From Selenomonas sp963544755 (GTDB lineage Bacteria > Bacillota > Negativicutes > Selenomonadales > Selenomonadaceae): a stretch of 64,000 bases of DNA. The notes below the pieces were generated by a model. It was not told the origin of the DNA, did not search any database, and worked only from the letters and a program-made list of their open reading frames with translations. The stretch covers positions 62,001 through 126,000 of the forward strand of contig CAUUGH010000001.1 in assembly GCA_963544755.1 (NCBI GenBank), written 5' to 3'. This document shows, piece by piece, positions 1 to 8,610 of this stretch. Made by a program: the position numbers and the translations under genes. The first letter of the stretch is position 1; the number at the start of each line of letters is the position of its first letter.

Positions 1-664
1 AAGCGAAATTTAGCATATCAAAAACCTCCTTGGCTTCTTTTTTCTTAAAGTAATCTCCTAAATAATTATGCTCTACGCAGTATTTTATACCTTGACGCAC
101 TGCCATAGCAAGGCTCATGCCCATTTTTTGGCATTTACGTACTTTAGCGACGAAAACGCTGTATGCCATGAGGGTGTTGCTCTTTTGGAGTAATTTATTA
201 TGCTTCACATTGATATTTAAGACTTCGACTAAAAGTTCAAGATCGCCTGATTTTCCTGAAAAGGCATCTGAAAGGCGCAGGATCTTTCGATCTGGGATTT
301 CTTTTTCGCCGTTATAAAGCACATAAAATTTCGGCGTGGGCAAAGGAATGACAGACAGCTTGTAGACGGCATCATCATCGATATATTGCCGATAGAGTTC
401 GGCGATATACATTAAAAGGCGCAAGGGCATATTTTGATTTAGCGTGCTTTGATGCTCTAAGAGAACGATGTGTCTTTTTTTTACGAGAAAACTCACATCG
501 TTGCGAATGCCTGTGAAAAATGTCCAATCTAAAGTTGTCAGCTGTATATCTTGCGCGGCTACAGGCTCGCCGAGCAGATCGGCAGAAAGTCCAGCCAAAC
601 GCTCGGCATTTTGAAAAATATCACGAAAAAGAGAGTCCTTATAGGTACGGTTCGCTGATTTCAT
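1..664 (-). CDS. Rpn family PD-(D/E)XK nuclease / putative transposase (3' end outside window)
   Basis: Reading inward from an ATG at 662-664 there is an open frame of 221 codons that runs off the left edge of the window, so the C-terminus is missing. The protein begins MKSANRTYKDSLFRDIF and carries the core block LLEHQSTLNQNMPLRLLMYI followed by ELYRQY, which is typical of the Rpn (recombination-promoting nuclease) family in Firmicutes. Rpn proteins are PD-(D/E)XK nucleases once annotated as transposases; E. coli RpnA promotes RecA-independent recombination. These genes are usually multicopy and mobile in Negativicutes and Clostridia. The nuclease fold is inferred from the family; I did not verify all catalytic residues. 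A terminator on the same strand (701-764) lies just upstream and separates it from the zinc-ribbon gene. Confidence 0.8.
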   Translation of the reverse strand, partial: MKSANRTYKDSLFRDIFQNAERLAGLSADLLGEPVAAQDIQLTTLDWTFFTGIRNDVSFLVKKRHIVLLEHQSTLNQNMPLRLLMYIAELYRQYIDDDAVYKLSVIPLPTPKFYVLYNGEKEIPDRKILRLSDAFSGKSGDLELLVEVLNINVKHNKLLQKSNTLMAYSVFVAKVRKCQKMGMSLAMAVRQGIKYCVEHNYLGDYFKKKEAKEVFDMLNFA

Positions 665-700
665 AAAAAGACTCCTTGCTTCTTAATGCTGCAGTTGCCA

Positions 701-764
701 CAAAAAAATCCCCTCTTAGCCTTTATGCCGTCCTTACTAGCCTAGCATAAAAACAAGAGGGGAT
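701..764 (-). terminator. Rho-independent terminator downstream of the zinc-ribbon gene
   Basis: A perfect 10-bp stem (708-717 with 755-764) encloses a second 7-bp stem (TTTATGC/GCATAAA), and the minus-strand transcript then runs into seven U residues (A-run at 701-707). It would end the transcript of the zinc-ribbon gene at 934-1221. Confidence 0.7.
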
Positions 765-780
765 CGTCACTATGCTCTGC

Positions 781-815
781 AAAAGCAGTGCTGTCAAAAG
801 CAGTGCTGTCAAAAG
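781..815. repeat. 15-bp tandem repeat, two copies plus a partial
   Basis: The unit AAAAGCAGTGCTGTC is repeated back to back at 781-795 and 796-810, with the first five bases again at 811-815. It lies in the 3' untranslated region of the zinc-ribbon gene. No function is apparent; replication slippage is the simplest explanation. Confidence 0.6.
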
Positions 816-933
816 AGCCTACAGCGATATTCAGTAGGAAAATGCCTGTAAAGACATCTGCAAAGCGGCAGTCTTGTGCAGGAGCAACGCACTTTTGCTA
901 AATAAACAGCTGTGCGCCATAGCAGCAGTTCGC

Positions 934-1221
934 TTACCTGCCCCTTCTGGCAGAAAAGCAATCGCGACAATATACCGGACGGTCGTCTTTCGGCTCAAAA
1001 GGCACTTCTGTTTCCTTGCCGCAGGCGGCGCAAGTCACCGGAAACATCACACGCTCAGTGACAGTGCCTTCATGATTGCGACGTCTTTTGCTGCGACAGT
1101 CGCGGCAACGGACGGGATCATTTTCAAACCCCTTCTCTTTGTAAAACTCCTGCTCTCCTGCGGTGAATGTAAATTCCTTGCTGCAATCTTTGCAAACCAA
1201 TGTCCTGTCTTGGAACTCCAT
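934..1221 (-). CDS. Zinc-ribbon domain protein with two CxxC-pair modules (95 aa)
   Basis: Small protein with four CxxC pairs: CKDC near residue 10, CRDC near 39, CAAC near 64 and CRDC near 85, enough for two zinc ribbons. The N-terminal half (LVCKDCSKEFTFTAGEQEFY) is the 'probable zinc-ribbon' domain (PF13451-like), and the C-terminal half matches the CxxC-x17-CxxC family. Basic residues (KRRRNHEG) lie between the modules. Function is unknown for the family; nucleic-acid binding or zinc storage is a guess. The ATG at 1221 is preceded by AAGGGAGA, a good ribosome binding site. The ORF on the opposite strand (874-1263) is a shadow. The gene stands alone between the restriction island and the Rpn gene. 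Confidence 0.85.
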   Translation of the reverse strand: MEFQDRTLVCKDCSKEFTFTAGEQEFYKEKGFENDPVRCRDCRSKRRRNHEGTVTERVMFPVTCAACGKETEVPFEPKDDRPVYCRDCFSARRGR

Positions 1222-1569
1222 GAAATTTCTCCCTTACTGGTCAATTATAAAAGCGTTTTTTGACGCTGCACGCGCCGACGATTTTCCGAGAAAGTGCCGA
1301 TAACATGAAATCCGTCCGATGGATGCAATTTTGTCCTGTTGAGAAAATAAACCGAAGGAATAGCAACGCTATGCAAAAGATTTGTTGACGCTAGCAGGGC
1401 GAAAAAGATGGAGCAATATGGCGAGGTTCTCATTTATTCGCGCTTTCTTAAATCTGCGCTTACAATCTCATTTTAACAGATGCAGAAAGAAAGTGCAACT
1501 GAAATATCTCACTATTTTTGAGGAAGGCAAGTTGTAAAATAAATTGACGCAAAAAATTACCTAATACCT
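1222..1569. other. Intergenic stretch with only a -10-like box recognised
   Basis: About 350 bp lie between the restriction-modification island and the zinc-ribbon gene. A minus-strand TATAAT (1244-1249) sits about 25 bp before the zinc-ribbon start, with no convincing -35. No terminator is obvious after the methyltransferase at 1570, and I see no direct repeat marking an island boundary. Confidence 0.4.
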
Positions 1570-2541
1570 TTACTTTATATGCTGTAAATGTTTTGCAACC
1601 AATTTTGCGATATGCCAAAACATGACAGGCGGTATTGCATTTCCCAATGCTCTATATTGCTTGCTGTCACTTCCCAGGAGAACAAAATCTTCAGGAAATG
1701 ATTGTATTCTTGCTACTTCTCTTGGGGTAAATCGCCTGTACTTACCATTTTCAAATAATACAGGATCTGTGCTGTTTAATGAAATTTTCGCTAAGTGCGC
1801 CCCTACGGTATTACAAGGCTTTGCCCTATCTTGCGCTCTGCCTTTGTTCATAGTCTTGCGGTTACGCATCATGCCCTCTACAGCCTTATCACTAAAATAA
1901 TATTTATCTGGCACAGCATCATCTATACATTTTGATAAGGGGACATAGTCACGTTCATCTTTAATTTTTCTTTCTGGAAATGTGAAATCTATTGCTAAAT
2001 CCTTGCGAAATCCAACGATTATAACTCTTTCTCTTTTTTGCGGCACGCCAAAATCTACCGCTTTTACAACCTTATATTTGACATCATACCCACTGTATGC
2101 AAATTCTTTCATTATTAGAGGAAATGCTTCGTGATTATTTGCAGTCATAATTCCTTTTACATTTTCTGCAATAAAGCATTTTGGCTGCCTATCTTTAAGT
2201 ATGCGGCACATTTCAAAAAACAGCGTACCTTTAGCATCTTTTATTCCTAATCGCTTAGGGTTTTGAGCGATTATAGAAAATGATTGACATGGAAAACCAC
2301 CGGTAAGAATATCAAATTCAGGCAATTCATTTGAAGCAACATTTCTAATATCTCTTTTATCGGGTTTAATTCCAAAATTTGCTTCAAATATGTCACAGAC
2401 ACTTTTTTCTACATCGTTAGCATAAACAATTTCTGTATTGTTTGCTGCATAATGCTTGTCTAAATAATTAAAATTGCCAAGGATGCCAACATCTGTCCCA
2501 CCACACCCACAAAAAAGAGAAGCTACTCTTAATTTGTCCAT
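1570..2541 (-). CDS. DNA (cytosine-5) methyltransferase, second of the pair (323 aa)
   Basis: Canonical C5 methyltransferase. Motif I is ASLFCGCGGTDVG (residues 7-19), motif IV GGFPCQSFS with catalytic Cys near 85, motif VI ENVKG with Glu near 126, motif VIII QKRERVIIVG, motif IX RRFTPREVARIQSFPEDF and motif X ALGNAIPPVM. It transfers methyl from S-adenosylmethionine to C5 of cytosine in a specific site. The region between motifs VIII and IX is short, so the target recognition domain is small. Its start overlaps the nuclease gene by 13 bp, implying coupled translation; GAGGAG precedes the ATG. It differs clearly from the methyltransferase at 3948-4994, so the two probably protect different strands or sites. 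Base composition is AT-rich compared with neighbours, suggesting transfer. Confidence 0.93.
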   Translation of the reverse strand: MDKLRVASLFCGCGGTDVGILGNFNYLDKHYAANNTEIVYANDVEKSVCDIFEANFGIKPDKRDIRNVASNELPEFDILTGGFPCQSFSIIAQNPKRLGIKDAKGTLFFEMCRILKDRQPKCFIAENVKGIMTANNHEAFPLIMKEFAYSGYDVKYKVVKAVDFGVPQKRERVIIVGFRKDLAIDFTFPERKIKDERDYVPLSKCIDDAVPDKYYFSDKAVEGMMRNRKTMNKGRAQDRAKPCNTVGAHLAKISLNSTDPVLFENGKYRRFTPREVARIQSFPEDFVLLGSDSKQYRALGNAIPPVMFWHIAKLVAKHLQHIK

Positions 2542-3944
2542 GCTAATAACTCCTCATATTGACCGGCTTGCTCTTTGAATGTAATTTCCATGCCATCTCT
2601 AGCAGCTATATCAATCAAGTCTTGTTTGAACAAATTGACTAGATTACACATTACAAATAATTTTATATTTTTCTTACTTACCATTAATCTATAAATCCAG
2701 TATCGATCACCATAGCTTTTAGCAGCCTGCCATTCATTTGGCGTCAGGTGAATCTTATGAAACATAATGGGCTTAGAGCTTATCGTTGTTTTTACTTCTA
2801 TATTTCTTAAAGTTTCATCTAATTCTCTTGAGCTTATATCATAGCCAACTCCTAATTCGGTCGGAATTTTTCTTACAAGATGCACTAAGTCTTTACGACC
2901 ACCGATCTTTAATCGTTCACATTCATGACCATGTACTAAGCTTTCGCCAATATCTCCTATATCTTTTGTCTTTAAGCCTTCAAGGGCTGCAAGTTTGTCG
3001 AAGTAAGCTCTAAATTTTTGTATTTGCTCATCTACTAATTCGGTTGCTTCTGATGTTATATATGCTGTAATATTGGTACTAAAGTCAGTGTCGCTGCTTT
3101 CTTGATTTACATATTTAAACCAAGCAGATCGCTGGCTGTTTATTGCTTTTAAAGTGGCATTTTTATCACTAATCATGACATCATATCCTGAAAACCACTC
3201 TTTAGAATTGATAAACTTAATTATGATTTCGTTTTCATTACGATTAAGGAAAAATTCTTTATTATCATAAGAGGTCAAAATATTTGCCAACTGCATATAA
3301 TCTAAAATATCACCAGCATACCTAATGACATCACCTATTGCCTCGTATTCTATTTTGTTTTTACGATTTTCTTCAATACGCTTCCATACATTTTGAACAT
3401 CTTCATTATCTCTAGTACAGCGCAAATCATTTAAAATACAATAACACGCTTCAGCCTTAGTAATGGCGCATCGTTTAGCGCTGTGTTTTTCTGCCTGAGC
3501 AAGAATTTTTAGAATGTATTGAGCAGGCTTAAAATGAATACCTTGCCTAATTTGTTCTTGGATTATATGAGATTTTATATGTGCTCCTGGATATTGAAAA
3601 TAAAAAATAAACTGTTTGAAAAATTGTACCAGATCGTTACTTTTGGCTAATTCCTTTGCTCTAAGCATCGCATGATTGATTTTGTTATCATCTTCATAAA
3701 ACAGCCCAAAGAGAGAAGATATTTCTGTTCGCCAATTATTAATCGTTTTGGGCTTACTTGTAGCATTACCCGGAAAACATTTAATTGCATCATTCAAAGA
3801 GTGATTAAATTCATCTCGCGGCGCATCGCCAATCCTTGTTATCTCAGTTGCCATATATATCAATACATTTTCTACATTATTTTTGAATCTAGGGCGGCAA
3901 TGATGGATTCTAAATTCATATTCTGTTGGAATTTTATAAATCAT
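2529..3944 (-). CDS. Putative restriction endonuclease with C-terminal DUF3883 / PD-(D/E)XK domain (471 aa)
   Basis: The C-terminal part resembles DUF3883 ('NO VEIN' C-terminal) domains: IGDIGES (329-335), GVGYDISS (365-372) and IEVKTT (382-387), then an LTPNEWQAAKSYGDRYWIYR block. D369 and E383-x-K385 fit a PD-(D/E)XK nuclease active site. The N-terminal 300 residues match nothing I recognise and may recognise DNA or regulate cutting. The gene sits between two C5 methyltransferases, 3 bp after the first and overlapping the second, so the natural reading is the nuclease of a type II-like restriction-modification system. It could instead be a McrBC-like or accessory nuclease. Codon use is AT-rich like the flanking methyltransferases. 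The nuclease assignment is inference from motif and context. Confidence 0.7.
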   Translation of the reverse strand: MIYKIPTEYEFRIHHCRPRFKNNVENVLIYMATEITRIGDAPRDEFNHSLNDAIKCFPGNATSKPKTINNWRTEISSLFGLFYEDDNKINHAMLRAKELAKSNDLVQFFKQFIFYFQYPGAHIKSHIIQEQIRQGIHFKPAQYILKILAQAEKHSAKRCAITKAEACYCILNDLRCTRDNEDVQNVWKRIEENRKNKIEYEAIGDVIRYAGDILDYMQLANILTSYDNKEFFLNRNENEIIIKFINSKEWFSGYDVMISDKNATLKAINSQRSAWFKYVNQESSDTDFSTNITAYITSEATELVDEQIQKFRAYFDKLAALEGLKTKDIGDIGESLVHGHECERLKIGGRKDLVHLVRKIPTELGVGYDISSRELDETLRNIEVKTTISSKPIMFHKIHLTPNEWQAAKSYGDRYWIYRLMVSKKNIKLFVMCNLVNLFKQDLIDIAARDGMEITFKEQAGQYEELLAWTN

Positions 3945-3947
3945 ACG

Positions 3948-4994
3948 TTATTTCTCCAGCAATTTAATAATTTGTTTAGCAATTACCTCAGCCATTAAAG
4001 GCGGAACTGCATTGCCTACTTGGCGAAATTGCTGCGTTTTATTGCCTATAAATATAAAATCATCGGGAAAAGATTGTATTCTTGCACATTCGCGGACAGT
4101 AGGGACACGGTTATACTTATAATGAAAGTGATGCCTATGTCCGGTATCAATCGTTGGGGCTGGGTGAGCATCTGGAAATCTAGTCCATGCAATATGAAAA
4201 TTACGAGTATTTTTTAATTCTTCAGGAAGATTTTTATAGTTACCTCCAGCTGGTACGAGCGATATTATATGTTTTACTTTTTCGGAGTGATTTGCAGCAA
4301 TATGATTGTAGACTGCTTTTGAATGTTTACGCATTATCTTTTGGTAATTATTACGCGCCGGCGTTTCGTACTGCATTTTTTCTAAGCCGAGTGAGTCAAT
4401 AAGTGGCGGCAGATCGGATAATGCCATTTCACAAGAAATATATTTTTTATTTTTTAGGGGAAATTCAAATTCTCCTTTTTTATAACCAACAAATATAACT
4501 CTCTTACGAATTTGTGGCACACCATAATCTGCCGCACATAGAATTTTATATTCGATTTTATAGCCCATATCCGAAAATTTTTCTATTATACTGTCTTTTA
4601 TTTTTCCGCCGAAAAGACCTACAAGACCAGGTACATTTTCTATAACAAATGCCCTTGGACGTATTTCGTCCACTAGTCGAATATATGAAAGATATAGCTT
4701 ATTTCTAGGATCGTCAAATTTTCGCAATCCTGATAACGACATTCCTTGGCATGGTGGTCCACCTATAATTACATCAATATGGACGTTTCCTATAATGGGT
4801 TTTATGTTTTCTTGATATGTAATCTTTGTTATATCTTCACAAATTTTTTTAGCTCCCTTATGGTTAAAGGTAAATGTTTCTAATGCTTTTGCGTCGTTAT
4901 CGATCCCTAAAAGAATATCATAGCCGGCTTTTTTAAAACCAAGCGATAGCCCTCCTGCACCACAGAATAAATCTATGGTTTTTAGTTTAGACAC
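3948..4994 (-). CDS. DNA (cytosine-5) methyltransferase, first of the pair (348 aa)
   Basis: C5 methyltransferase with motif I DLFCGAGGLSLGF (residues 8-20), motif IV GGPPCQGMS with catalytic Cys near 82, motif VI ENVPG (Glu near 119), motif VIII IRKRVIFVG, motif IX RVPTVRECARIQSFPDDF and motif X QVGNAVPPLM. It is the promoter-proximal gene of the three-gene island. The start is GTG at 4994 behind an AAAGGA sequence, and the stop lies 3 bp before the nuclease start. This methyltransferase-first order lets modification precede nuclease synthesis after entry into a new host. It lies 91 bp downstream of tsaD, so the island is inserted at the end of the tsa operon. Confidence 0.93.
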   Translation of the reverse strand: MSKLKTIDLFCGAGGLSLGFKKAGYDILLGIDNDAKALETFTFNHKGAKKICEDITKITYQENIKPIIGNVHIDVIIGGPPCQGMSLSGLRKFDDPRNKLYLSYIRLVDEIRPRAFVIENVPGLVGLFGGKIKDSIIEKFSDMGYKIEYKILCAADYGVPQIRKRVIFVGYKKGEFEFPLKNKKYISCEMALSDLPPLIDSLGLEKMQYETPARNNYQKIMRKHSKAVYNHIAANHSEKVKHIISLVPAGGNYKNLPEELKNTRNFHIAWTRFPDAHPAPTIDTGHRHHFHYKYNRVPTVRECARIQSFPDDFIFIGNKTQQFRQVGNAVPPLMAEVIAKQIIKLLEK

Positions 4995-5085
4995 TTTTTC
5001 TTTTCCTTTCTATGCGTTTTTGGCGATGTATATTTTATGCTGCTCTTATCTTTATCGTAAGCGATAGCTTTTTGATGCGAGCCGT

Positions 5086-6117
5086 TTATTTTTCGCCTAC
5101 GTTAGCTAAAGAAAGGGCGGGCATGGCGTTTAAGCACAGATCAGAAAAGCTGCCGGCTCGCGCTTGGTAGTAGGCGCGACAGGCGATCATTGCTGCATTG
5201 TCTGTGCAAAGGCTTGGCTTTGGGAAGTAAAATGCTGTAGCATTTTTGGCTGTTTCTTGCAGGAGTCTTTTTTTTAGTGCGCCGTTTGCTGCGACGCCGC
5301 CTGCTAAAACGAGCGTTTTTAGCCCTGTTTCTTGAAGCGCTGCCAATGATTTTTGCACTAGTGTTTCGATGACGGCGTTTTGAAAAGAGGCAGCGACGTC
5401 GGCGGCGTTTATTTCTTTCTTTTTTAGTTTCATCGAATTTAAATAGTTTAAGACGGCAGATTTTAAGCCGCTGAAGCTAAATTCGTAGTTTCCGCCAGTC
5501 TCTAAGGCACGCGGAAAGTCGATGGCTGCACTGTTGCCTTTTTTTGCCAGTTGCTCGATCATAGGTCCTCCGGGGTAAGCTAGCCCTAGCACGCGAGCTA
5601 CTTTGTCAAAGGCTTCGCCGGCTGCGTCATCTCTTGTTTGCCCGAGCAGGCTAAAGCGGTTATAATCAGCGACATGGACGAGCGCCGTATGTCCGCCGGA
5701 TGCGACGAGGGCGATAAAGGGTGGTTTAAGATCCGGCGCACTCAAAAAATTGGCAAAGATATGCCCTTCTAAATGGTTTACGCCGATAAGCGGCACGCCA
5801 AGTGAAAAGCAAAGGGCTTTTGCGGCACAGACGCCGACGAGTAAAGCGCCGGCAAGCCCTGGACCATAGGTGACGGCTATTTGATCTATGGCATCTTTCG
5901 TGATACCGGCTTTTTTTAGTGCTGTATCAATGACGGGCAGGATATGCACGATATGACAGCGCGAGGCGATTTCAGGTACGACGCCGCCATATTTTTGGTG
6001 TACGGGGATTTGTGTTGCTATGATGTTTGATAGGATTTTTCGCCCACCGCATAAGACGGCAGCTGCTGTTTCGTCGCAGCTCGTTTCGATGGCAAGGGTC
6101 AAGATGTTTTCATTCAT
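5086..6117 (-). CDS. tsaD: tRNA N6-threonylcarbamoyladenosine transferase TsaD (343 aa)
   Basis: Kae1/Qri7/TsaD family enzyme that transfers the threonylcarbamoyl group to A37 of ANN-decoding tRNAs. Visible hallmarks: LAIETSCDETAAAV at the N-terminus, the metal-binding HLEGH, ASGGHTALV, the AYPGGP block and LAGGVAANGALK. The ATG at 6117 is chosen because GGAG lies 9 bp upstream; an in-frame ATG 9 bp earlier would sit directly against that site. The start overlaps the end of rimI by 8 bp. TsaE, TsaB, RimI and TsaD are contiguous here, giving all t6A transfer components except TsaC/Sua5. It is the last gene of the conserved run before the restriction island. Confidence 0.97.
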   Translation of the reverse strand: MNENILTLAIETSCDETAAAVLCGGRKILSNIIATQIPVHQKYGGVVPEIASRCHIVHILPVIDTALKKAGITKDAIDQIAVTYGPGLAGALLVGVCAAKALCFSLGVPLIGVNHLEGHIFANFLSAPDLKPPFIALVASGGHTALVHVADYNRFSLLGQTRDDAAGEAFDKVARVLGLAYPGGPMIEQLAKKGNSAAIDFPRALETGGNYEFSFSGLKSAVLNYLNSMKLKKKEINAADVAASFQNAVIETLVQKSLAALQETGLKTLVLAGGVAANGALKKRLLQETAKNATAFYFPKPSLCTDNAAMIACRAYYQARAGSFSDLCLNAMPALSLANVGEK

Positions 6118-6607
6118 GGCGCACATCTCCTTTTTTTGCTGCCGTAGAAGATGCGGCAAGTGTTGCTTTTATATTTGTGTTCCAAAGGATTTCGGCATCT
6201 TCATCGTTATCTGTATAATAATGCGGTCTTTTGCCGACGCTTCTAAAGTCTAGCTTTTTATAAAGCGCCAGTGCAGCTTTGTTTGAAGGGCGTACTTCAA
6301 GCGTCATGCTGCGTATGCCGCGCTTATAGGCTATTTTCATCAGCGTGAGCAGTAGTCTGCTGCCTAGCCCTTGTCGCTGCATCTTAGGCAAGATGGCGAC
6401 GTTTGTTATATGCCCTTCTTCGCCGAGCAGCCAAATGCCGACATAGCCGACGATTTTATGATTTTTTAGCACCAGCAGATAGTATGCTGCTTCTTCTTTT
6501 GCCTCACGCCAAAATGATTCGCGTGACCATGGCAGCAAAAAGCAGGCGCGTTCTACTTTTTCGATCATAGCGGCATCTTCTGGCAGCATTTTGCGAAATG
6601 TCAGCAT
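6110..6607 (-). CDS. rimI: Ribosomal protein S18-alanine N-acetyltransferase RimI (165 aa)
   Basis: GNAT-fold acetyltransferase. The acetyl-CoA binding signature appears as VAILPKMQRQGLGSRLL, followed by MTLEVRPSNKAALALYKKLDF, which is typical of RimI. Its known substrate is the N-terminal alanine of ribosomal protein S18, though in Firmicutes it travels with tsaB-tsaD, as here. It overlaps tsaB at its start by 7 bp and tsaD at its end by 8 bp, so the three are translated in a coupled way. The last 25 residues are alanine- and lysine-rich and poorly conserved. An alternative substrate in this lineage cannot be excluded. Confidence 0.93.
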   Translation of the reverse strand: MLTFRKMLPEDAAMIEKVERACFLLPWSRESFWREAKEEAAYYLLVLKNHKIVGYVGIWLLGEEGHITNVAILPKMQRQGLGSRLLLTLMKIAYKRGIRSMTLEVRPSNKAALALYKKLDFRSVGKRPHYYTDNDEDAEILWNTNIKATLAASSTAAKKGDVRHE

Positions 6608-7326
6608 GGCGCAGCCTCTTTTTTTAGCGCACCATGACGTTTTTCAAAAAGAACTTCTGCCTCGGAGCGGCGCAGGTAAAACGGCTCTAGCGTCATAGGA
6701 TCGTCACTTTCGCCTGCTAAAAGCCGCAAGCGTGCAAGCCATGCGACGTGTGAGGCGCGTGCTGTCAAAAGATGTGCAGGTGCGATCGTGACGTTTGCCG
6801 GCAGATCGCCAAGCTTTGCCAATTTTTTCTGCACGATTTCACCTGTTAAAAGCACCGGCTTTTTTATACGCGCCGCTTCAGCGATCACTTCGGCATAAGG
6901 TGCGACGCGCACCGGTCGTACTTCGTGCAAGTTGGCATCTTGCCACTTGTAAAGCCCTATATAAGCGTTGTCTTTTTGTGCATCCATCAAGGCGAGGGTA
7001 TAGATGTTTGGTAAGGGAAAAGAAAGTGCGAGCGCAGCTAAAGTCGAGACGGCAACCAGCGGAATAGAAAGAGCGTAGGCGATCATCTTTGCCGTCGAAA
7101 GCCCGATGCGAAGCCCTGTAAAAGAGCCAGGGCCAATGCTCAAGGCGATGGCAGACAGCGAAGTTTTTTCGATGCCGGCAAGAGAAAGTGCCGTTTTTAT
7201 ATGTAAAAGCAGCGTTTGGGAATGTGTGCGACCTGCTTCTATTAAAATTTCTGCCAAAAGTTCGTTTTCGCGTACGATAGCAACGCTAGATACGGAGCTT
7301 GCTGTATCAATCGCTAGAATTGACAA
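6601..7326 (-). CDS. tsaB: t6A biosynthesis protein TsaB (241 aa)
   Basis: ASKHA-fold paralogue of TsaD that lacks catalysis but forms the TsaB-TsaD core and binds TsaE. Signs: SILAIDTASSVSSVAI at the N-terminus, AGRTHSQTLL and SIGPGSFTGLRIGLSTAK, all characteristic of TsaB (YeaZ). The length is normal for the family. Its start overlaps the end of tsaE by 20 bp and its end overlaps rimI by 7 bp. Together with tsaE, rimI and tsaD it forms a coupled four-gene t6A block on the minus strand. Confidence 0.95.
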   Translation of the reverse strand: MSILAIDTASSVSSVAIVRENELLAEILIEAGRTHSQTLLLHIKTALSLAGIEKTSLSAIALSIGPGSFTGLRIGLSTAKMIAYALSIPLVAVSTLAALALSFPLPNIYTLALMDAQKDNAYIGLYKWQDANLHEVRPVRVAPYAEVIAEAARIKKPVLLTGEIVQKKLAKLGDLPANVTIAPAHLLTARASHVAWLARLRLLAGESDDPMTLEPFYLRRSEAEVLFEKRHGALKKEAAPC

Positions 7327-7843
7327 TTTTTTTCATCTCCTCAAAAAAAGGTTTAAGACGTGTGCCTGTCAGCGATATTTGTAAAGAGCGCCACATCTCT
7401 TCGTAGCCGGACGTGTCTGGCGTGGGCGTGGCTGCATCTGCTTTTACAGGTGATATACGCTTTATGGCAATATGCACATAATCTTTTGGCATTTCTTCGG
7501 GGAATTTATCGAACCACTCGATGACGATGATGCTTTTTAGATCTTCTGTATATTCATAAAACCCGATGTCATAAAGTTCTTCGGCAACTGTTAAACGATA
7601 GAGATCAAAATGTAAAATACGAATTTTTCCTCCATATATATTGAGTAAATTAAAAGTCGGACTCGTCACCTCGCCTAAAAAGCCTAAGCCGCGTGCTAAA
7701 CCGCGTACGAAAAGTGTCTTTCCTGCGCCTAGATCGCCTGAGAGGGCAAAGACTGCGCCACGAGGACAGATCGCCCCGATGCGCTTGGCGATGGCTGTTG
7801 TTTTTGCAGGCGATGGTGTGTTTATTGTAAAAATATCGATCAC
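7307..7843 (-). CDS. tsaE: tRNA t6A modification ATPase TsaE (178 aa)
   Basis: P-loop ATPase of the t6A pathway that drives turnover of the TsaB-TsaD complex. Walker A is seen as SGDLGAGKTLFVRG, followed by EVTSPTFNLLNIY, the FDLYRL Walker B region and EELYDIGFYEY, all typical of TsaE (YjeE/YdiB). The start is uncertain. A TTG at 7870 would overlap thiE by 20 bp; the GTG at 7843, 8 bp after the thiE stop, aligns better with the N-terminus of known family members and is used here. The C-terminus, after about residue 130, is longer than usual. Confidence 0.93.
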   Translation of the reverse strand: MIDIFTINTPSPAKTTAIAKRIGAICPRGAVFALSGDLGAGKTLFVRGLARGLGFLGEVTSPTFNLLNIYGGKIRILHFDLYRLTVAEELYDIGFYEYTEDLKSIIVIEWFDKFPEEMPKDYVHIAIKRISPVKADAATPTPDTSGYEEMWRSLQISLTGTRLKPFFEEMKKIVNSSD

Positions 7844-7850
7844 CTCTTTT

Positions 7851-8561
7851 TTAGCTATGCCAGCTTGCAAGCAATTCCAGTGCGGCTTTTTCTACATCGT
7901 TTGCGGCTGCAACGGCTGAGATAACGAAAAAGCCTGCCGCACCGGCTTTTTTGATAGCTTTAAGATCGCCGGCTTTTACACCGCCGCCGACGATGACGGG
8001 TATGGGCATTTTTTGGGCGAAAGCTTTGATGTCTGTAAGATCGCGCACGACGAAGCGACCGTTTTTTTCGATGCCGGCATCCGGTTTTGATGCTGTGTGA
8101 TGCAATGGGCCGGTGCCGATGTAGTCGGCGGCTGCTAAGTCTTTTGGCGCGATATTTGGCAGATCCTCTGGATGCGCTGATAGACCGATGATAGCATTTT
8201 CGCCAAGATGAATACGACAAAGATGCGCCGCGATGTCTTTTTGCCCCACATGAACGCCTGCGACGGCGATGCCTGCCGCTCGCGCCGCAAGAGCTACATC
8301 AAGGCGATCATTTACCAAAAGCGGCACCGTGCTCGCTTTGCCGGCTTCTTTGATCGCTTGTGCTGCTTCTTTTAAAAGCGAGATTTGCGTGCGTGCGTCA
8401 GTGTCTTTAGCGCGAAGCTGTACCATGGTAAAGCCGGATGCTACGGCAGCTTTTATGATCTTAGAGATGTTTCGCCCCTTCGTATCGTTAGGACCGATGA
8501 CGAGATAGGCTGTGACGGAAAAAGGGGGGCGTGCGTTAGTATTTTGTAAGGGAAAATCCAT
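7851..8561 (-). CDS. thiE: Thiamine-phosphate synthase-like protein ThiE (236 aa)
   Basis: TIM-barrel enzyme that couples hydroxymethylpyrimidine diphosphate with thiazole phosphate. Family blocks are present: VQLRAKD, PLLVNDRLDVALAA, GVHVGQKD, IIGLSAH, AADYIGTGPLHHTASKPDAG, PVIVGGGVKAGD and GAAGFFVISA. The ATG at 8561 follows AAAGGAGCG and removes a spurious 40-residue extension that would run into comF. No other thiamine gene and no TPP riboswitch is seen nearby, so it is a lone thiE inside a housekeeping operon. A few members of this superfamily are the regulator TenI rather than ThiE; the intact phosphate-binding GGG and pyrophosphate motifs favour ThiE. Confidence 0.88.
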   Translation of the reverse strand: MDFPLQNTNARPPFSVTAYLVIGPNDTKGRNISKIIKAAVASGFTMVQLRAKDTDARTQISLLKEAAQAIKEAGKASTVPLLVNDRLDVALAARAAGIAVAGVHVGQKDIAAHLCRIHLGENAIIGLSAHPEDLPNIAPKDLAAADYIGTGPLHHTASKPDAGIEKNGRFVVRDLTDIKAFAQKMPIPVIVGGGVKAGDLKAIKKAGAAGFFVISAVAAANDVEKAALELLASWHS

Positions 8562-8610
8562 GAAAGTCGCTCCTTTTTGCCGATTTTGCTGCAAGTTTAT
8601 CGGTATTTTT

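Noticed and set aside
874..1263. 129-residue plus-strand ORF over the zinc-ribbon gene
   Set aside because: No ribosome binding site and no family pattern; the minus strand encodes a protein with paired CxxC motifs and a good ribosome binding site.
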